Under the pieces are notes generated by a model, which saw only the letters and a list, made by a program, of their open reading frames with translations, was not told where the DNA came from and did no database searches. Below, piece after piece: positions 1 to 7,498 of a stretch of 13,758 nucleotides of DNA. Numbering within the stretch: the stretch's first letter is position 1; each line of letters begins with the position of its first letter. The stretch covers positions 1 to 13,758 of the forward strand of contig WFXK01000309.1 of NCBI GenBank assembly GCA_015490695.1, written 5' to 3'. The translations under genes were made by a program, and so were the position numbers. The stretch is from Bacteroidota bacterium (GTDB taxonomy: Bacteria; Bacteroidota; Bacteroidia; SpSt-205; S141-50).

Positions 1-417
1 CCTTTATCACAAGAACAAATGCATAGGATTGCGGCAGAAGTGGGTAGCGATGTCCCTTTTTTTCTTTATGAGCGTCCAATGTTAGGGACAGGAAGGGGAA
101 CGACATTAAAACCTGTGAAGGATGTATTAGCATCTTATCGTTTGGTGATTATTCAGCCGCCTTTACAGATTTCAACGGCATGGGCTTATGCTCAATATGC
201 GCGATATGGGGTTTATAAAAAACGCCCTGCCTTAGAGCAATTACTTCAGATGCCTATAACAGCGTGGCGTTATTGTATTGAAAACGACCTTGAAGTGCCT
301 GTGTTAAAAACGTATCAGCGATTAAGGCGTTTAAAACTTCAGCTTTATAGCGAAGGGGCTTTATATGCCGCTATGAGTGGTAGCGGCAGCGCCCTCTTTG
401 GCATCTTCCCTAAGTAG
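1..417 (+). CDS. ispE: 4-diphosphocytidyl-2-C-methyl-D-erythritol kinase, C-terminal part (5' end outside window)
   Basis: IspE is a cytoplasmic GHMP-family kinase that phosphorylates the 2-hydroxyl of CDP-methylerythritol in the MEP pathway to isopentenyl diphosphate. The reading frame is open from base 1, so the first ATG seen (19) is internal and the N-terminal kinase motifs lie upstream of the window. Visible family marks are GSDVPFFL (with the Asp conserved near the active site), then GTGRG, and near the C-terminus the glycine-rich GHMP motif MSGSGSALFGIF. It ends in two consecutive TAG codons (415-420). The end overlaps the end of the convergent DUF1599 gene by 8 bases. The identification rests on the motif order and is firm; only the missing N-terminal half is unseen. 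Confidence 0.93.
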   Translation, partial: PLSQEQMHRIAAEVGSDVPFFLYERPMLGTGRGTTLKPVKDVLASYRLVIIQPPLQISTAWAYAQYARYGVYKKRPALEQLLQMPITAWRYCIENDLEVPVLKTYQRLRRLKLQLYSEGALYAAMSGSGSALFGIFPK

Positions 418-934
418 TAGCCTCTTTAAGACGAATTAAATAAAACATCGCATAATTCAAAATATCTCTCCACTGGTCTTTGATGGTTGCTTTATCGGCA
501 TGGTTGTTTAGTAATTTCTTTAGTCGCTCTAATCGGGAGAGAATGATGTCTGTGAACGAAAACACATGCATTTGGCGCCAAGCATCGCCGTAATCGGTAT
601 TTTTTTGTTGCATTAAATCTAAAGTTTGTTGCCATTGCTGTTCGTAATGATCAAGTGCTTGAGTTTCATCTTTTATGGAAGCATTATCTAACAGGATTAA
701 AGCAATAAGGCAATAGTTAACAATGCCTATGAGGTCCTCTTCTATGGTTTCTGGAGTATGTTGTTTTTGGGTTTCTTCAATCGTTCGGATTCGGTTTGCT
801 TTGATAAACACTTGGTCAACGATAGTGATAGGTCTAAAGTGTTTCCATGAAACACCGTATTGTTGTAGTTTTTTCTTAAAGATTTCATGGGCTTGTTTTT
901 GGATGGAGCGGTAAGCGCTCAGCGTAGCATCCAT
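410..934 (-). CDS. DUF1599 (Nmad1-type) domain protein, two tandem half-repeats
   Basis: This 174-residue protein resembles the DUF1599 family common in Bacteroidota, whose biochemical role is not established; the family has been grouped by others with nucleotide-modification-associated domains. The sequence holds two similar halves. The first (about residues 15-55) has YGVSW followed by a TIVDQ..IKANRIR stretch. The second (about 110-145) has YGDAW followed by SFTDIILSRLERLK. The whole is charged and helical with no signal peptide, so it is probably cytoplasmic. The ATG at 934 is preceded 8 bases upstream by TACCTTCG (950 to 943), one mismatch from the Bacteroidota -7 box. The gene lies 87 bases after the vWA gene on the same strand and could also be read from it. 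It overlaps the end of ispE tail to tail. Confidence 0.82.
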   Translation of the reverse strand: MDATLSAYRSIQKQAHEIFKKKLQQYGVSWKHFRPITIVDQVFIKANRIRTIEETQKQHTPETIEEDLIGIVNYCLIALILLDNASIKDETQALDHYEQQWQQTLDLMQQKNTDYGDAWRQMHVFSFTDIILSRLERLKKLLNNHADKATIKDQWRDILNYAMFYLIRLKEATT

Positions 935-1021
935 AGAGAAAGCGAAGGTAGTAAAAGTTTTATAGAAGGAACTTATAAACTTATACGTCTACACAAAAAG
1001 CCTTTGTCAGAAAGCACCGTG

Positions 1022-3082
1022 TTATAGCCATTTGATAATTATTACTTCGGTCGTCAGTAAGCATAGTGCTAATATTAAGAAGTAACGCCATAGGGGTGTA
1101 CCTGCGCTGTGGGTTTTAATGTGATGCTGGAGAACCTGCTCTTCACTGCTTAACAGAGTGATAGGTAATTGTTTTTTGTCAATGGTTTCTTTTAAATCTG
1201 TTGTAGTGGCAAATTGCAATAAAGATTCTTCATGGGAAGGGTTGATGGCGATGTAGCGATAGGTGTGTCCTTGTTGGTCATGTAACCAATAAACCCCTTG
1301 GGCTATGTTTGCAGGCAGATGCATTTGTTTATAGGCTCCTCGTTGCTGTTGCGGAGGAATGAAATGTAGACTGTCCTTAGGAAGCACCCGAGTAAGGTGA
1401 AGCACTGTACCGCTTTTTGCTGCGATGTTCAAAGGGGTTGAAAAAGGTGGAGTGAGCGCAATCCACTCCGGTGCGCTCTGTGTGCTCCAAACCAATGCCC
1501 TGTGAATCAAAGGAACAAATAAACTTTGTTGGGCTAAATCACTCCATCGTTCTGCTCTGCTGGTGTATAAAAATACGTGTCCCTTGTCCCAACGAAAATG
1601 AAGCAAAAAAGGTGCATTAGAACGAAACTTTAATAGCACTTCGTAAGGATGTTGTAAAGAAGGTACAATGGACAAATAACGATACACCGTAGGGGATTCT
1701 ATGGCTACTTGTGCTCTTCTTGGTTTTTCAAAAATGCCTTTGAAGAAAGGATGTTGTAAGTCGGGCATTGCTAAGGTGTAACCTTGAGTGCTTTGCATAA
1801 GAGAGTCCCTGCTCCCTAAGCCTAAATGGGCTAAAAATGCATCAAAATGCTCGCTTTCTTCAGGGAAGCAAATTAAACCATTGCCTTCCTTTAACCATTC
1901 TTTTAATTGGCGAATTAGCGCATCACTCCAATGGGGAATGGCATCTAAAATAATCCCAGAAAAATCACTTAAACGTAAACGAGAAAGTTGCCGAACTTCT
2001 ACGAAATCTACTTCAAAATGGTCCTTGAATACTTTTTCAAAGAGTACTTTCCAATGGCGTGCTACTTTTTCTCTATAGCAAAAAATGATTTTAGGTTTTT
2101 CTTTGACTTCAAAAGCGATATAATAGCGGTTGTCAAAAGTTACTTGGGGGTCTTTAACGCTTAAATAACCGATATACCAGCCTGGCTGCGTAACAGAAAA
2201 ATGAAGTACTTGCTCTTTAAGTTGTGCACTTTCTAATTGGAGCGTTTTAGAGGCTTCTACTTTGTTATTTAAAACTAAAGTAACAGGCAGCGAAGGGATG
2301 GTTTGTACTCCTGTGTTATGAACAGTAACTTTAAGCCGAATAGGGAAATGGACTTGTAAAAAAGGTTCCATTAAGGTTGCCGATTGAATGTATTGGTTCG
2401 CAAGGGTTTTGCTTCCTATTTTTATCCATCGGATTTTGTAGGTGTCTAAGGAAGGTAATAAAGTGGGTTGTAGACTATCGGGTTTCAAGGTGGCGGTTTG
2501 GAAGTCGCTGATGAAATAGGTTTCTTTAATGCTTTGAGGGGGTACTTTGCCGTAGAACATGGGAAGTTTTTCAAGAAGGCTTTGTAGCGTAGGCGAACGA
2601 GGAGAAGGCTCAATGCTTTGTAAACGTTTCAAGGCTTGTTCTTTGCTGTAGAAGCGCCGATAGCCTTGCGGACGAGAAAAAGGAAGGACTAAAAAGCGGG
2701 TTGTAATAGGATAAGCACTAATGATACGTTCTGCGATGTTTTTTGCTTGTTGTAGTAAAGCCCCATAGGCGTCGCCTGCGGTCATGCTAAGGGAATTATC
2801 TATAAGGATTAAAACAAAGCGCTGTAGTGATGCCGCTTGTGAACGTAGTTGAACAGGTTCAGCAAACAGAGCAACCAGCGTTAAGATGAGTAGTATCCGA
2901 TTAAGCAGCAAAAGGTAATCTTTTAATCGCCGTTTCCTTTGAACCTGTTCTGCAATGCGTTTCAATAAAATAACGTTGCTAAAGAGGATTTTTTTCGGTT
3001 TGTGGAAATGAATGAGGTGGATGATGATAGGGATAAGCGCTGCGAAAGCGAACCACCAAACTTCGGGATGGAGGAAAGTCAT
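1022..3082 (-). CDS. BatA-like membrane protein with von Willebrand factor A domain
   Basis: This 686-residue protein has the layout of Bacteroidota BatA-domain proteins. The N-terminal aerotolerance-regulator-type region (about 1-80) carries two membrane segments (about 8-26 and 55-75) separated by a basic KPKK stretch. A vWA domain follows, beginning at about residue 88 with the metal-binding DxSxS motif at D95-S97-S99. A long extracytoplasmic part comes next, and a final membrane helix lies at about 664-686. Relatives are thought to act with MoxR-type ATPases in envelope or stress functions, but the molecular role is not known and no MoxR gene is in view. Its ATG overlaps the recN stop (ATGA, 3079-3082), so it is translationally coupled to recN. 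The exact subfamily is uncertain; the domain call is firm. Confidence 0.85.
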   Translation of the reverse strand: MTFLHPEVWWFAFAALIPIIIHLIHFHKPKKILFSNVILLKRIAEQVQRKRRLKDYLLLLNRILLILTLVALFAEPVQLRSQAASLQRFVLILIDNSLSMTAGDAYGALLQQAKNIAERIISAYPITTRFLVLPFSRPQGYRRFYSKEQALKRLQSIEPSPRSPTLQSLLEKLPMFYGKVPPQSIKETYFISDFQTATLKPDSLQPTLLPSLDTYKIRWIKIGSKTLANQYIQSATLMEPFLQVHFPIRLKVTVHNTGVQTIPSLPVTLVLNNKVEASKTLQLESAQLKEQVLHFSVTQPGWYIGYLSVKDPQVTFDNRYYIAFEVKEKPKIIFCYREKVARHWKVLFEKVFKDHFEVDFVEVRQLSRLRLSDFSGIILDAIPHWSDALIRQLKEWLKEGNGLICFPEESEHFDAFLAHLGLGSRDSLMQSTQGYTLAMPDLQHPFFKGIFEKPRRAQVAIESPTVYRYLSIVPSLQHPYEVLLKFRSNAPFLLHFRWDKGHVFLYTSRAERWSDLAQQSLFVPLIHRALVWSTQSAPEWIALTPPFSTPLNIAAKSGTVLHLTRVLPKDSLHFIPPQQQRGAYKQMHLPANIAQGVYWLHDQQGHTYRYIAINPSHEESLLQFATTTDLKETIDKKQLPITLLSSEEQVLQHHIKTHSAGTPLWRYFLILALCLLTTEVIIIKWL

Positions 3083-4731
3083 GTTTGTAAAAGGCTTTTT
3101 GCGTTTTCTATAGCGGCTTTAGAGAGGGTTCCACCAAGGAGCCGGGCAATCTCCTCTATGCGCTGCTGAGGCGTCTCCAAAGGTTTAATCAAAGTCGCAC
3201 CTTTTTCTTTGGTAATAACAAAATGTTTTCCTTTTCGGCTGGCTAACTGCGGTAGGTGCGTAATGGCGATAATCTGCTTATGTTGCGCTAAACGCTCTAT
3301 GGTCCGAGCCACTTGCATGGCTGTAATCCCACTAATGCCTGTGTCCACTTCGTCTAAAATCAACAAGCGGGCTTGTAGGCTTTGAGCAAGAATGACTTTT
3401 AAGGCTAATAAAATCCGAGAGCGTTCACCCCCTGAGGCTACCGCATCTAAAGTCCCCGCAGGCAAAGAAGGATGGGTGCGAACCTTAAAAACAACTTTGT
3501 TTATTCCCTTTTTATTACAAAAACCTTCTTTAATCTTTGTACCGCTTTCTAAACGTTGTAAATCAATAAAAAACTCCGCGTCTTTTAAGTTCAGGAACAC
3601 TAATTGCTCGTTTACAGCACTTTGTAATGCTTTAGCTGCTTCTAATCGTTTTTTTTCTATGGTTAAAGCCAAATCCCATAAACGCTCCTCTATGGTTTTT
3701 AACTCAGATTGTAATTGTTCCAATTGTTCTTGTTTTGTTTCAAGTGACTGAAGTTGTTCCGTTATAGCATGAAACTTTTCTTTTAGGGCGTCAACGGAAG
3801 CTACTCGGTATTTTCGCATTAAGTCTTGAAGTTTATCGTATTGTTCTTGTAGCGTTTTTAGTCGTTCTGGGTCGCTTTCTAAGTTTTGTGCTGTTTGGGC
3901 TAATTGGTTTGCAATCCATTTTAGTTGTTCTGTAATGGTTTCTAATTGTTCATGGACTTCGTCTATTGTTGGCACTTCTTCAATAAGTCGTCGTATTTGA
4001 CTAATTTGTTCAATCACAGCACCCTCTTGTTCATAAAGCCAACGATAAGCATCCCATAATTTTTGTTGGTACAATTCCCTACGGGAAAGTAAAGTCAATT
4101 CTTTTTCTAAGGCATCAAAGTCTATTTCGTCTAAGTGGGCTTGTTGTAGTTCTTGCCATTGGAATTGTAGTAGGTCGTAACGCTCTTGTGTAGATTGAAT
4201 TTGTTGTGTTAGTGTTTCAACTTTTGTTTTGAGTTGTTCGTATTCATCAAAGATTTTTGCAAATAGTTCTAAGTTGTCTTTTAAGTTAGCGAAGCTGTCT
4301 AATAATCGGAGTTGGTAAGGGGCTTTTAGCAGTTCGTGGCTTTCGTGTTGACTATGGATTTCTATATAAGGTTGTAGTAGTTCTTTTAGGAGGGATTGGC
4401 TTATGGGGGTGTCGTTTAGGAAGCATCGGCTACGTTGTTCATGAATCCATTCTCTACGAAGGATTAAAATATCGTCTTCTATGTCGTAGTGGGAAGCAAG
4501 GTGTTGTTGTAGGTGTTGTTTTAGGGGTTTATCTAATCGGAAGTAACCTTCAAGGATGGTTCCTGTTTGTGCGGGGAATTTGATGCGTTCACCTAAGAGC
4601 GCGCGGATAGCCCCAACGACTAAGGATTTTCCTGTTCCTGTTTCACCTGTTAAAAGGTTTAGTCCGGGTTCAAAAGTTAAGGTTTCTTCTTTGATTAGAA
4701 GGAAGTTTTTAATGTAGAGTTTTTGAAGCAT
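3079..4731 (-). CDS. recN: DNA repair ATPase RecN
   Basis: RecN is an SMC-like ATPase that works with RecA in double-strand-break repair and in keeping broken ends together. The 550 residues match the usual family length of about 550. The N-terminal half-domain holds the Walker A motif GETGTGKS (residues 29-36). A long Gln/Glu/Leu-rich coiled-coil region spans about 150-370. The C-terminal half has the ABC signature SGGERS near residue 430 and Walker B LLILDEVD near 460, followed by GISG and a later AITHLPQLA segment typical of RecN. The ATG directly follows the topA stop codon (TAAATG) and the stop overlaps the vWA gene start, so all three are co-transcribed. No promoter is seen immediately upstream. 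Confidence 0.97.
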   Translation of the reverse strand: MLQKLYIKNFLLIKEETLTFEPGLNLLTGETGTGKSLVVGAIRALLGERIKFPAQTGTILEGYFRLDKPLKQHLQQHLASHYDIEDDILILRREWIHEQRSRCFLNDTPISQSLLKELLQPYIEIHSQHESHELLKAPYQLRLLDSFANLKDNLELFAKIFDEYEQLKTKVETLTQQIQSTQERYDLLQFQWQELQQAHLDEIDFDALEKELTLLSRRELYQQKLWDAYRWLYEQEGAVIEQISQIRRLIEEVPTIDEVHEQLETITEQLKWIANQLAQTAQNLESDPERLKTLQEQYDKLQDLMRKYRVASVDALKEKFHAITEQLQSLETKQEQLEQLQSELKTIEERLWDLALTIEKKRLEAAKALQSAVNEQLVFLNLKDAEFFIDLQRLESGTKIKEGFCNKKGINKVVFKVRTHPSLPAGTLDAVASGGERSRILLALKVILAQSLQARLLILDEVDTGISGITAMQVARTIERLAQHKQIIAITHLPQLASRKGKHFVITKEKGATLIKPLETPQQRIEEIARLLGGTLSKAAIENAKSLLQT

Positions 4732-7014
4732 TTAGCGGCGGCGTTTTTTTTGTTTAGCAGCAGCAATCAACGATTTACACTCTTGCAATGACAACGATTG
4801 AGGGTCCTTCCCCTTCGGAATGGCAATATTACGATTTTGATAACGAATATAAGGACCATAGCGTCCTTTTAAGATAGCAATGCCTTCTTCTTCAAAGGTT
4901 TTAATCACGTTGTTTTTTGCTGCTTGTTGTTGTTCTATCCATGTTTGTGCGTCTTGCAGGGAGAAGTTCAATGGGTTTTTGTTCTTAGGGAAGGGGTAGG
5001 TTTTATCGCCGTGTTTTAGGTAAAAGCCGTAGCGTCCCCAATGTAGGGTGATGGGTTGGTCTTGGTAGTTTCCCAGTTTTATAGGTAAAGAGAGCAGAAA
5101 CAGGGCTTCTTCCAAGGAGATGCTTTCAATATTCCATTGTTTTGGGAGGGAGATGGTTCGTTTTTGCGGGTCGTCCTCTTCACCAAGCCGCAAATAAGCC
5201 CCAAAACGCCCATAGCACGCATAAACAGGCTTTTGACTACGAGGGTCTGTTCCTAATAAAATTGCTACTTTTCTACGTGCTGCTTCTCGGATAACTTGTT
5301 CTACTTTCTCATGGAAGGGGGTATAGAACGCTTGTAACATCCGTTGCCACTGCAATTGCCCTTGAGCAATCTTATCAAATTGCTCTTCTACTTGAGCCGT
5401 AAAATGATAATCCATAATATCAGGAAAAAACTCCATTAGAAAGTCTGTAACAATCATGCCTAAGTTAGTTGGAAAGAGTTTATTGCGTTCGGTGCCGAAG
5501 GTTTCTTCTTCTTGTTTTACCTGTACACCCTCTTTTGGAGAGAAAAGATAAATTTTTACGTTTCTTTTTTTTCCTTCTCTGCTTTCTTTGACGACGTAGC
5601 CTCGTTGTTGTATGGTAGCGATAATAGGAGCATAGGTAGAAGGACGTCCAATACCTAATTGTTCCAGTTTTCTGACTAAGGTTCCTTCGCTGTAGCGTGC
5701 TGGGGGTTTGGTGTATTGTTGACGTGCTTGGAATTGTTCTAAGGTAACTTTATCACCTTTTTTTAACGGAGGAAGCAAAATGTCTTCTTTTTGTTCTATA
5801 GGGTAGACTTTCAAAAAGCCGTCAAATCGGATGATTTCTCCTTCGGCGATGAAGGGGAAAGGGGCGTTGGGATAGGTGATGGTTACAATGGTTTTATCTA
5901 TTTGGGCTGCTGCCATCTGGGAAGCGATGGTTCGGCGCCAAATAAGGGTATAAAGCTTTTGTGCTTGTTGTGATAGAGGTACTTGGGTTCGGGTCATATC
6001 GGTCGGACGAATCGCTTCATGTGCCTCCTGTGCTAAACGGCTTTTAACTTGATAATCACGGCGTTCGTAGTATTTTTTACCGTATTGTTTGTAAATTACT
6101 TTTTTTATTTGTTGGTGTGCTTGTTCTGAAAGGTGGACAGAGTCGGTTCGCATGTAGGTGATGTAGCCTTCTTCGTAGAGCTGTTGTGCTAAGCGCATAG
6201 TAAGGCTAACAGGAAAACCAAGACGTTGTGCTGCTTCCTGCTGTAAAGTAGAGGTGATAAACGGCGCAGGAGGACGACGAGTACTCCGCTTTTGCTCTAC
6301 CTCTAGTATATGAAACTCTGTAGTTTGTTGCAATAGCTGTAATAGCTGTTTTAATTGCTCTTCATTTAAGCGTTCTTTAATTTTTGCAGAAAATGTTTCT
6401 TGTTGGAAGCGAAATTGGGCTTTTGCACTAAAATAGCTTTGGGGTTGGAAACTTAAAATTTCTCTTTCTCGTTCTACAATCAGTCGTACAGCAACGGATT
6501 GTACTCTACCCGCGGATAGTCCTTGTTTTAGTTTTCTCCATAGTAGGGGGGAGAGTTCATAACCGACTAAGCGGTCTAAGATTCTACGGGCTTGTTGTGC
6601 ATGGACTAAATCCATATCTATAGAACGTGGTGCTGCAACCGCTTCTTCAATAGCTTGTTGGGTGATTTCATGAAAGACAATACGTTTCACCAAGTCAGGA
6701 GAAAGGTTTAATACTTGTGTTAAGTGCCAGGAGATGGCTTCACCTTCTCTGTCGGCATCGGTGGCTAACCAGACTTCTTTTGCCTCTTTGGCTAATTTAC
6801 GTAATTGTGCAACAACTTTCCGTTTCTCTTTTGGAATTTCATATTTAGGCTGGAAACCATTTTGAACATCTACAGCTAATTCTTTTTCTGGCAAGTCTCT
6901 TATGTGTCCGTAGGATGCTGCTACGGTCAAATCTCGTCCTTTGAAACATTTTTTTAAGTATTTCTGTAGGGTTTTTGCTTTAGCAGGCGATTCTACAATG
7001 AATAATGTTTTCAT
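4732..7014 (-). CDS. topA: DNA topoisomerase I (type IA)
   Basis: TopA relaxes negative supercoils by breaking one strand through a 5'-phosphotyrosine link. I place the start at the ATG of MKTLFIVESPAKAKT (7014), giving 760 residues. A TTG four codons further upstream (7026) lies inside the likely -7 promoter box and is rejected. The Toprim domain shows E8, ASYGHIRDLP, and the metal-binding DADRE (D86, D88, E90). The catalytic tyrosine is Y287 in YITYMRTDS. The C-terminal region has no Cys4 zinc fingers. Instead it has three repeats of the type GRFGAYLRLG, GRYGFYLKHG and GRYGPYIRYQ, and ends in a very basic KQKKRRR tail. It is the first gene of the topA-recN-vWA operon. A terminated RNA lies just upstream, and a perfect -7 box sits 9 bases before the ATG. 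Confidence 0.97.
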   Translation of the reverse strand: MKTLFIVESPAKAKTLQKYLKKCFKGRDLTVAASYGHIRDLPEKELAVDVQNGFQPKYEIPKEKRKVVAQLRKLAKEAKEVWLATDADREGEAISWHLTQVLNLSPDLVKRIVFHEITQQAIEEAVAAPRSIDMDLVHAQQARRILDRLVGYELSPLLWRKLKQGLSAGRVQSVAVRLIVEREREILSFQPQSYFSAKAQFRFQQETFSAKIKERLNEEQLKQLLQLLQQTTEFHILEVEQKRSTRRPPAPFITSTLQQEAAQRLGFPVSLTMRLAQQLYEEGYITYMRTDSVHLSEQAHQQIKKVIYKQYGKKYYERRDYQVKSRLAQEAHEAIRPTDMTRTQVPLSQQAQKLYTLIWRRTIASQMAAAQIDKTIVTITYPNAPFPFIAEGEIIRFDGFLKVYPIEQKEDILLPPLKKGDKVTLEQFQARQQYTKPPARYSEGTLVRKLEQLGIGRPSTYAPIIATIQQRGYVVKESREGKKRNVKIYLFSPKEGVQVKQEEETFGTERNKLFPTNLGMIVTDFLMEFFPDIMDYHFTAQVEEQFDKIAQGQLQWQRMLQAFYTPFHEKVEQVIREAARRKVAILLGTDPRSQKPVYACYGRFGAYLRLGEEDDPQKRTISLPKQWNIESISLEEALFLLSLPIKLGNYQDQPITLHWGRYGFYLKHGDKTYPFPKNKNPLNFSLQDAQTWIEQQQAAKNNVIKTFEEEGIAILKGRYGPYIRYQNRNIAIPKGKDPQSLSLQECKSLIAAAKQKKRRR

Positions 7015-7023
7015 ACAGCGAGG

Positions 7024-7031
7024 CAAAACTA
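7024..7031 (-). promoter_or_regulatory. Bacteroidota -7 box for topA
   Basis: On the minus strand the sequence reads TAGTTTTG, a perfect match to TAnnTTTG, and its last base is 9 bases before the topA ATG. Transcription from it would begin only a few bases before the start codon. No TTG is found at the expected -33 distance, because that stretch is occupied by the terminator hairpin. The assignment is by pattern only. Confidence 0.5.
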
Positions 7032-7033
7032 TG

Positions 7034-7064
7034 AAAAAGGGGAGGAAAGAGCACTTTCCTCCCC
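7034..7064 (-). terminator. Intrinsic terminator upstream of topA
   Basis: Read on the minus strand, a perfect 11-bp stem (GGGGAGGAAAG paired with CTTTCCTCCCC, loop TGCT) is followed directly by five T residues. This is a textbook Rho-independent terminator. It lies 20 bases upstream of the topA ATG, so it either ends a separate short RNA or attenuates a topA leader transcript. Confidence 0.85.
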
Positions 7065-7147
7065 CAAGGGGGCTGCAACTTACTTGGAGCGGCGCTACTA
7101 TGAGGGGCTAAGGGCTTTATCGTGGTCCCTTGTACTCATCCTTTGCA
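7034..7147 (-). ncRNA. Candidate structured small RNA or attenuated topA leader
   Basis: Between a possible -7 box (7159 to 7152) and the strong terminator (7064 to 7034) lies about 114 nt that folds by eye into nested stems. The outer stem is TGCAA (7147-7143) with TTGCA (7078-7074). Inside it are ATGAG (7139-7135) with CTCAT (7104-7100), and AAGGG (7131-7127) with CCCTT (7114-7110), which closes a 12-base loop. The terminator hairpin follows. I do not recognise it as tmRNA, RNase P RNA, SRP RNA or a known riboswitch; in particular the conserved SRP GGAAGGAAGCAGC segment is absent. It may be an independent small RNA or a leader whose read-through controls topA-recN-vWA. The 5' end is inferred only from the promoter pattern and the stem. 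Confidence 0.42.
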
Positions 7148-7151
7148 ATTA

Positions 7152-7159
7152 CAAAAATA
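7152..7159 (-). promoter_or_regulatory. Possible -7 box for the RNA upstream of topA
   Basis: The minus strand reads TATTTTTG, a perfect TAnnTTTG match placed a few bases before the outer stem of the candidate RNA. No TTG is seen about 19-21 bases further upstream, so the promoter is incomplete as a pattern. In AT-rich DNA such boxes also occur by chance. Confidence 0.38.
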
Positions 7160-7302
7160 ACCTGATAACTACCCTTTGCCTTGGAAATTTTTCTTCAAAA
7201 GTTACTCCAGAGAGGGGTAAATTTGGAATTGAGATAGTTAGCAATTTGTTCTGAATCAATGACTTATAAGATTTTAAGCGGTTACAGATGAACTCCTATT
7301 TT
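7160..7302 (+). other. Intergenic stretch between the divergent topA-side RNA and tRNA-Phe
   Basis: No open reading frame is supported here. The only local structure I see is a 7-bp stem with one G-T pair at 7202-7220 (TTACTCC, loop AGAGA, GGGGTAA). Together with the neighbouring RNA and promoter elements it accounts for the roughly 330 bases between topA and the tRNA. Confidence 0.4.
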
Positions 7303-7332
7303 TTGCTTGATTGCGAAAATTTTGTAATTTTG
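7303..7332 (+). promoter_or_regulatory. Bacteroidota-type promoter of tRNA-Phe
   Basis: A -33 TTG (7303-7305) is followed after 19 bases by TAATTTTG (7325-7332), a perfect TAnnTTTG -7 box. The mature tRNA begins 10 bases after the box, leaving a short 5' leader to be removed by RNase P. Both elements and their spacing fit, which makes this one of the two best-supported promoters in the window. Confidence 0.8.
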
Positions 7333-7342
7333 CGGCTCGGTT

Positions 7343-7415
7343 GGTACGGTAGCTCAGTTGGTAGAGCACTGGACTGAAAATCCAGGGGTCGGCGGTTCGA
7401 TTCCGCCCCGTACCA
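7343..7415 (+). tRNA. tRNA-Phe (anticodon GAA)
   Basis: A complete cloverleaf can be drawn. The acceptor stem is GGTACGG (7343-7349) with CCGTACC (7408-7414). The D arm is GCTC/GAGC. The anticodon stem CTGGA/TCCAG surrounds the loop CTGAAAA with anticodon GAA (7376-7378). The variable loop is GGGTC, and the T arm is GGCGG/CCGCC with loop TTCGATT. The discriminator base is A (7415). The 3' CCA is not encoded (CGC follows), so it must be added by tRNA nucleotidyltransferase. There is no intron and no second tRNA nearby. Confidence 0.98.
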
Positions 7416-7457
7416 CGCTTATGCTATTCGGCTAAATGTTCTAACTCCCAGCCGTGG

Positions 7458-7481
7458 AGCTATCTTAAAGAAGAGATAGCT
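7458..7481 (+). repeat. Inverted repeat downstream of tRNA-Phe
   Basis: AGCTATC (7458-7464) and GATAGCT (7475-7481) form a perfect 7-bp stem with a 10-base loop. No T-run follows, so it is not a convincing intrinsic terminator. It could be a processing or regulatory hairpin between the tRNA and the small membrane-protein gene that begins 17 bases later. Confidence 0.4.
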
Positions 7482-7498
7482 AGTGTGTTCTTAATCAT

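Noticed and set aside
3392..3751. Plus-strand ORF of 119 codons opposite recN
   Set aside because: It is antisense to the conserved RecN ABC signature and coiled-coil region and shows no domain features of its own.
7015..7026. TTG start of topA four codons upstream of the chosen ATG
   Set aside because: It lies at the end of a perfect -7 box, so it would probably not be in the transcript from that promoter, and the family N-terminus begins at MKTLFIVESPAKA.
7202..7220. Hairpin TTACTCC/GGGGTAA as a terminator
   Set aside because: The stem is only 7 bp with a G-T pair, and no gene on either strand ends next to it.
7390..7420. tRNA-Phe 3' end as an integration attachment site
   Set aside because: I found no repeat of the tRNA 3' end downstream and no integrase gene, so a classical tRNA-targeted element cannot be supported.
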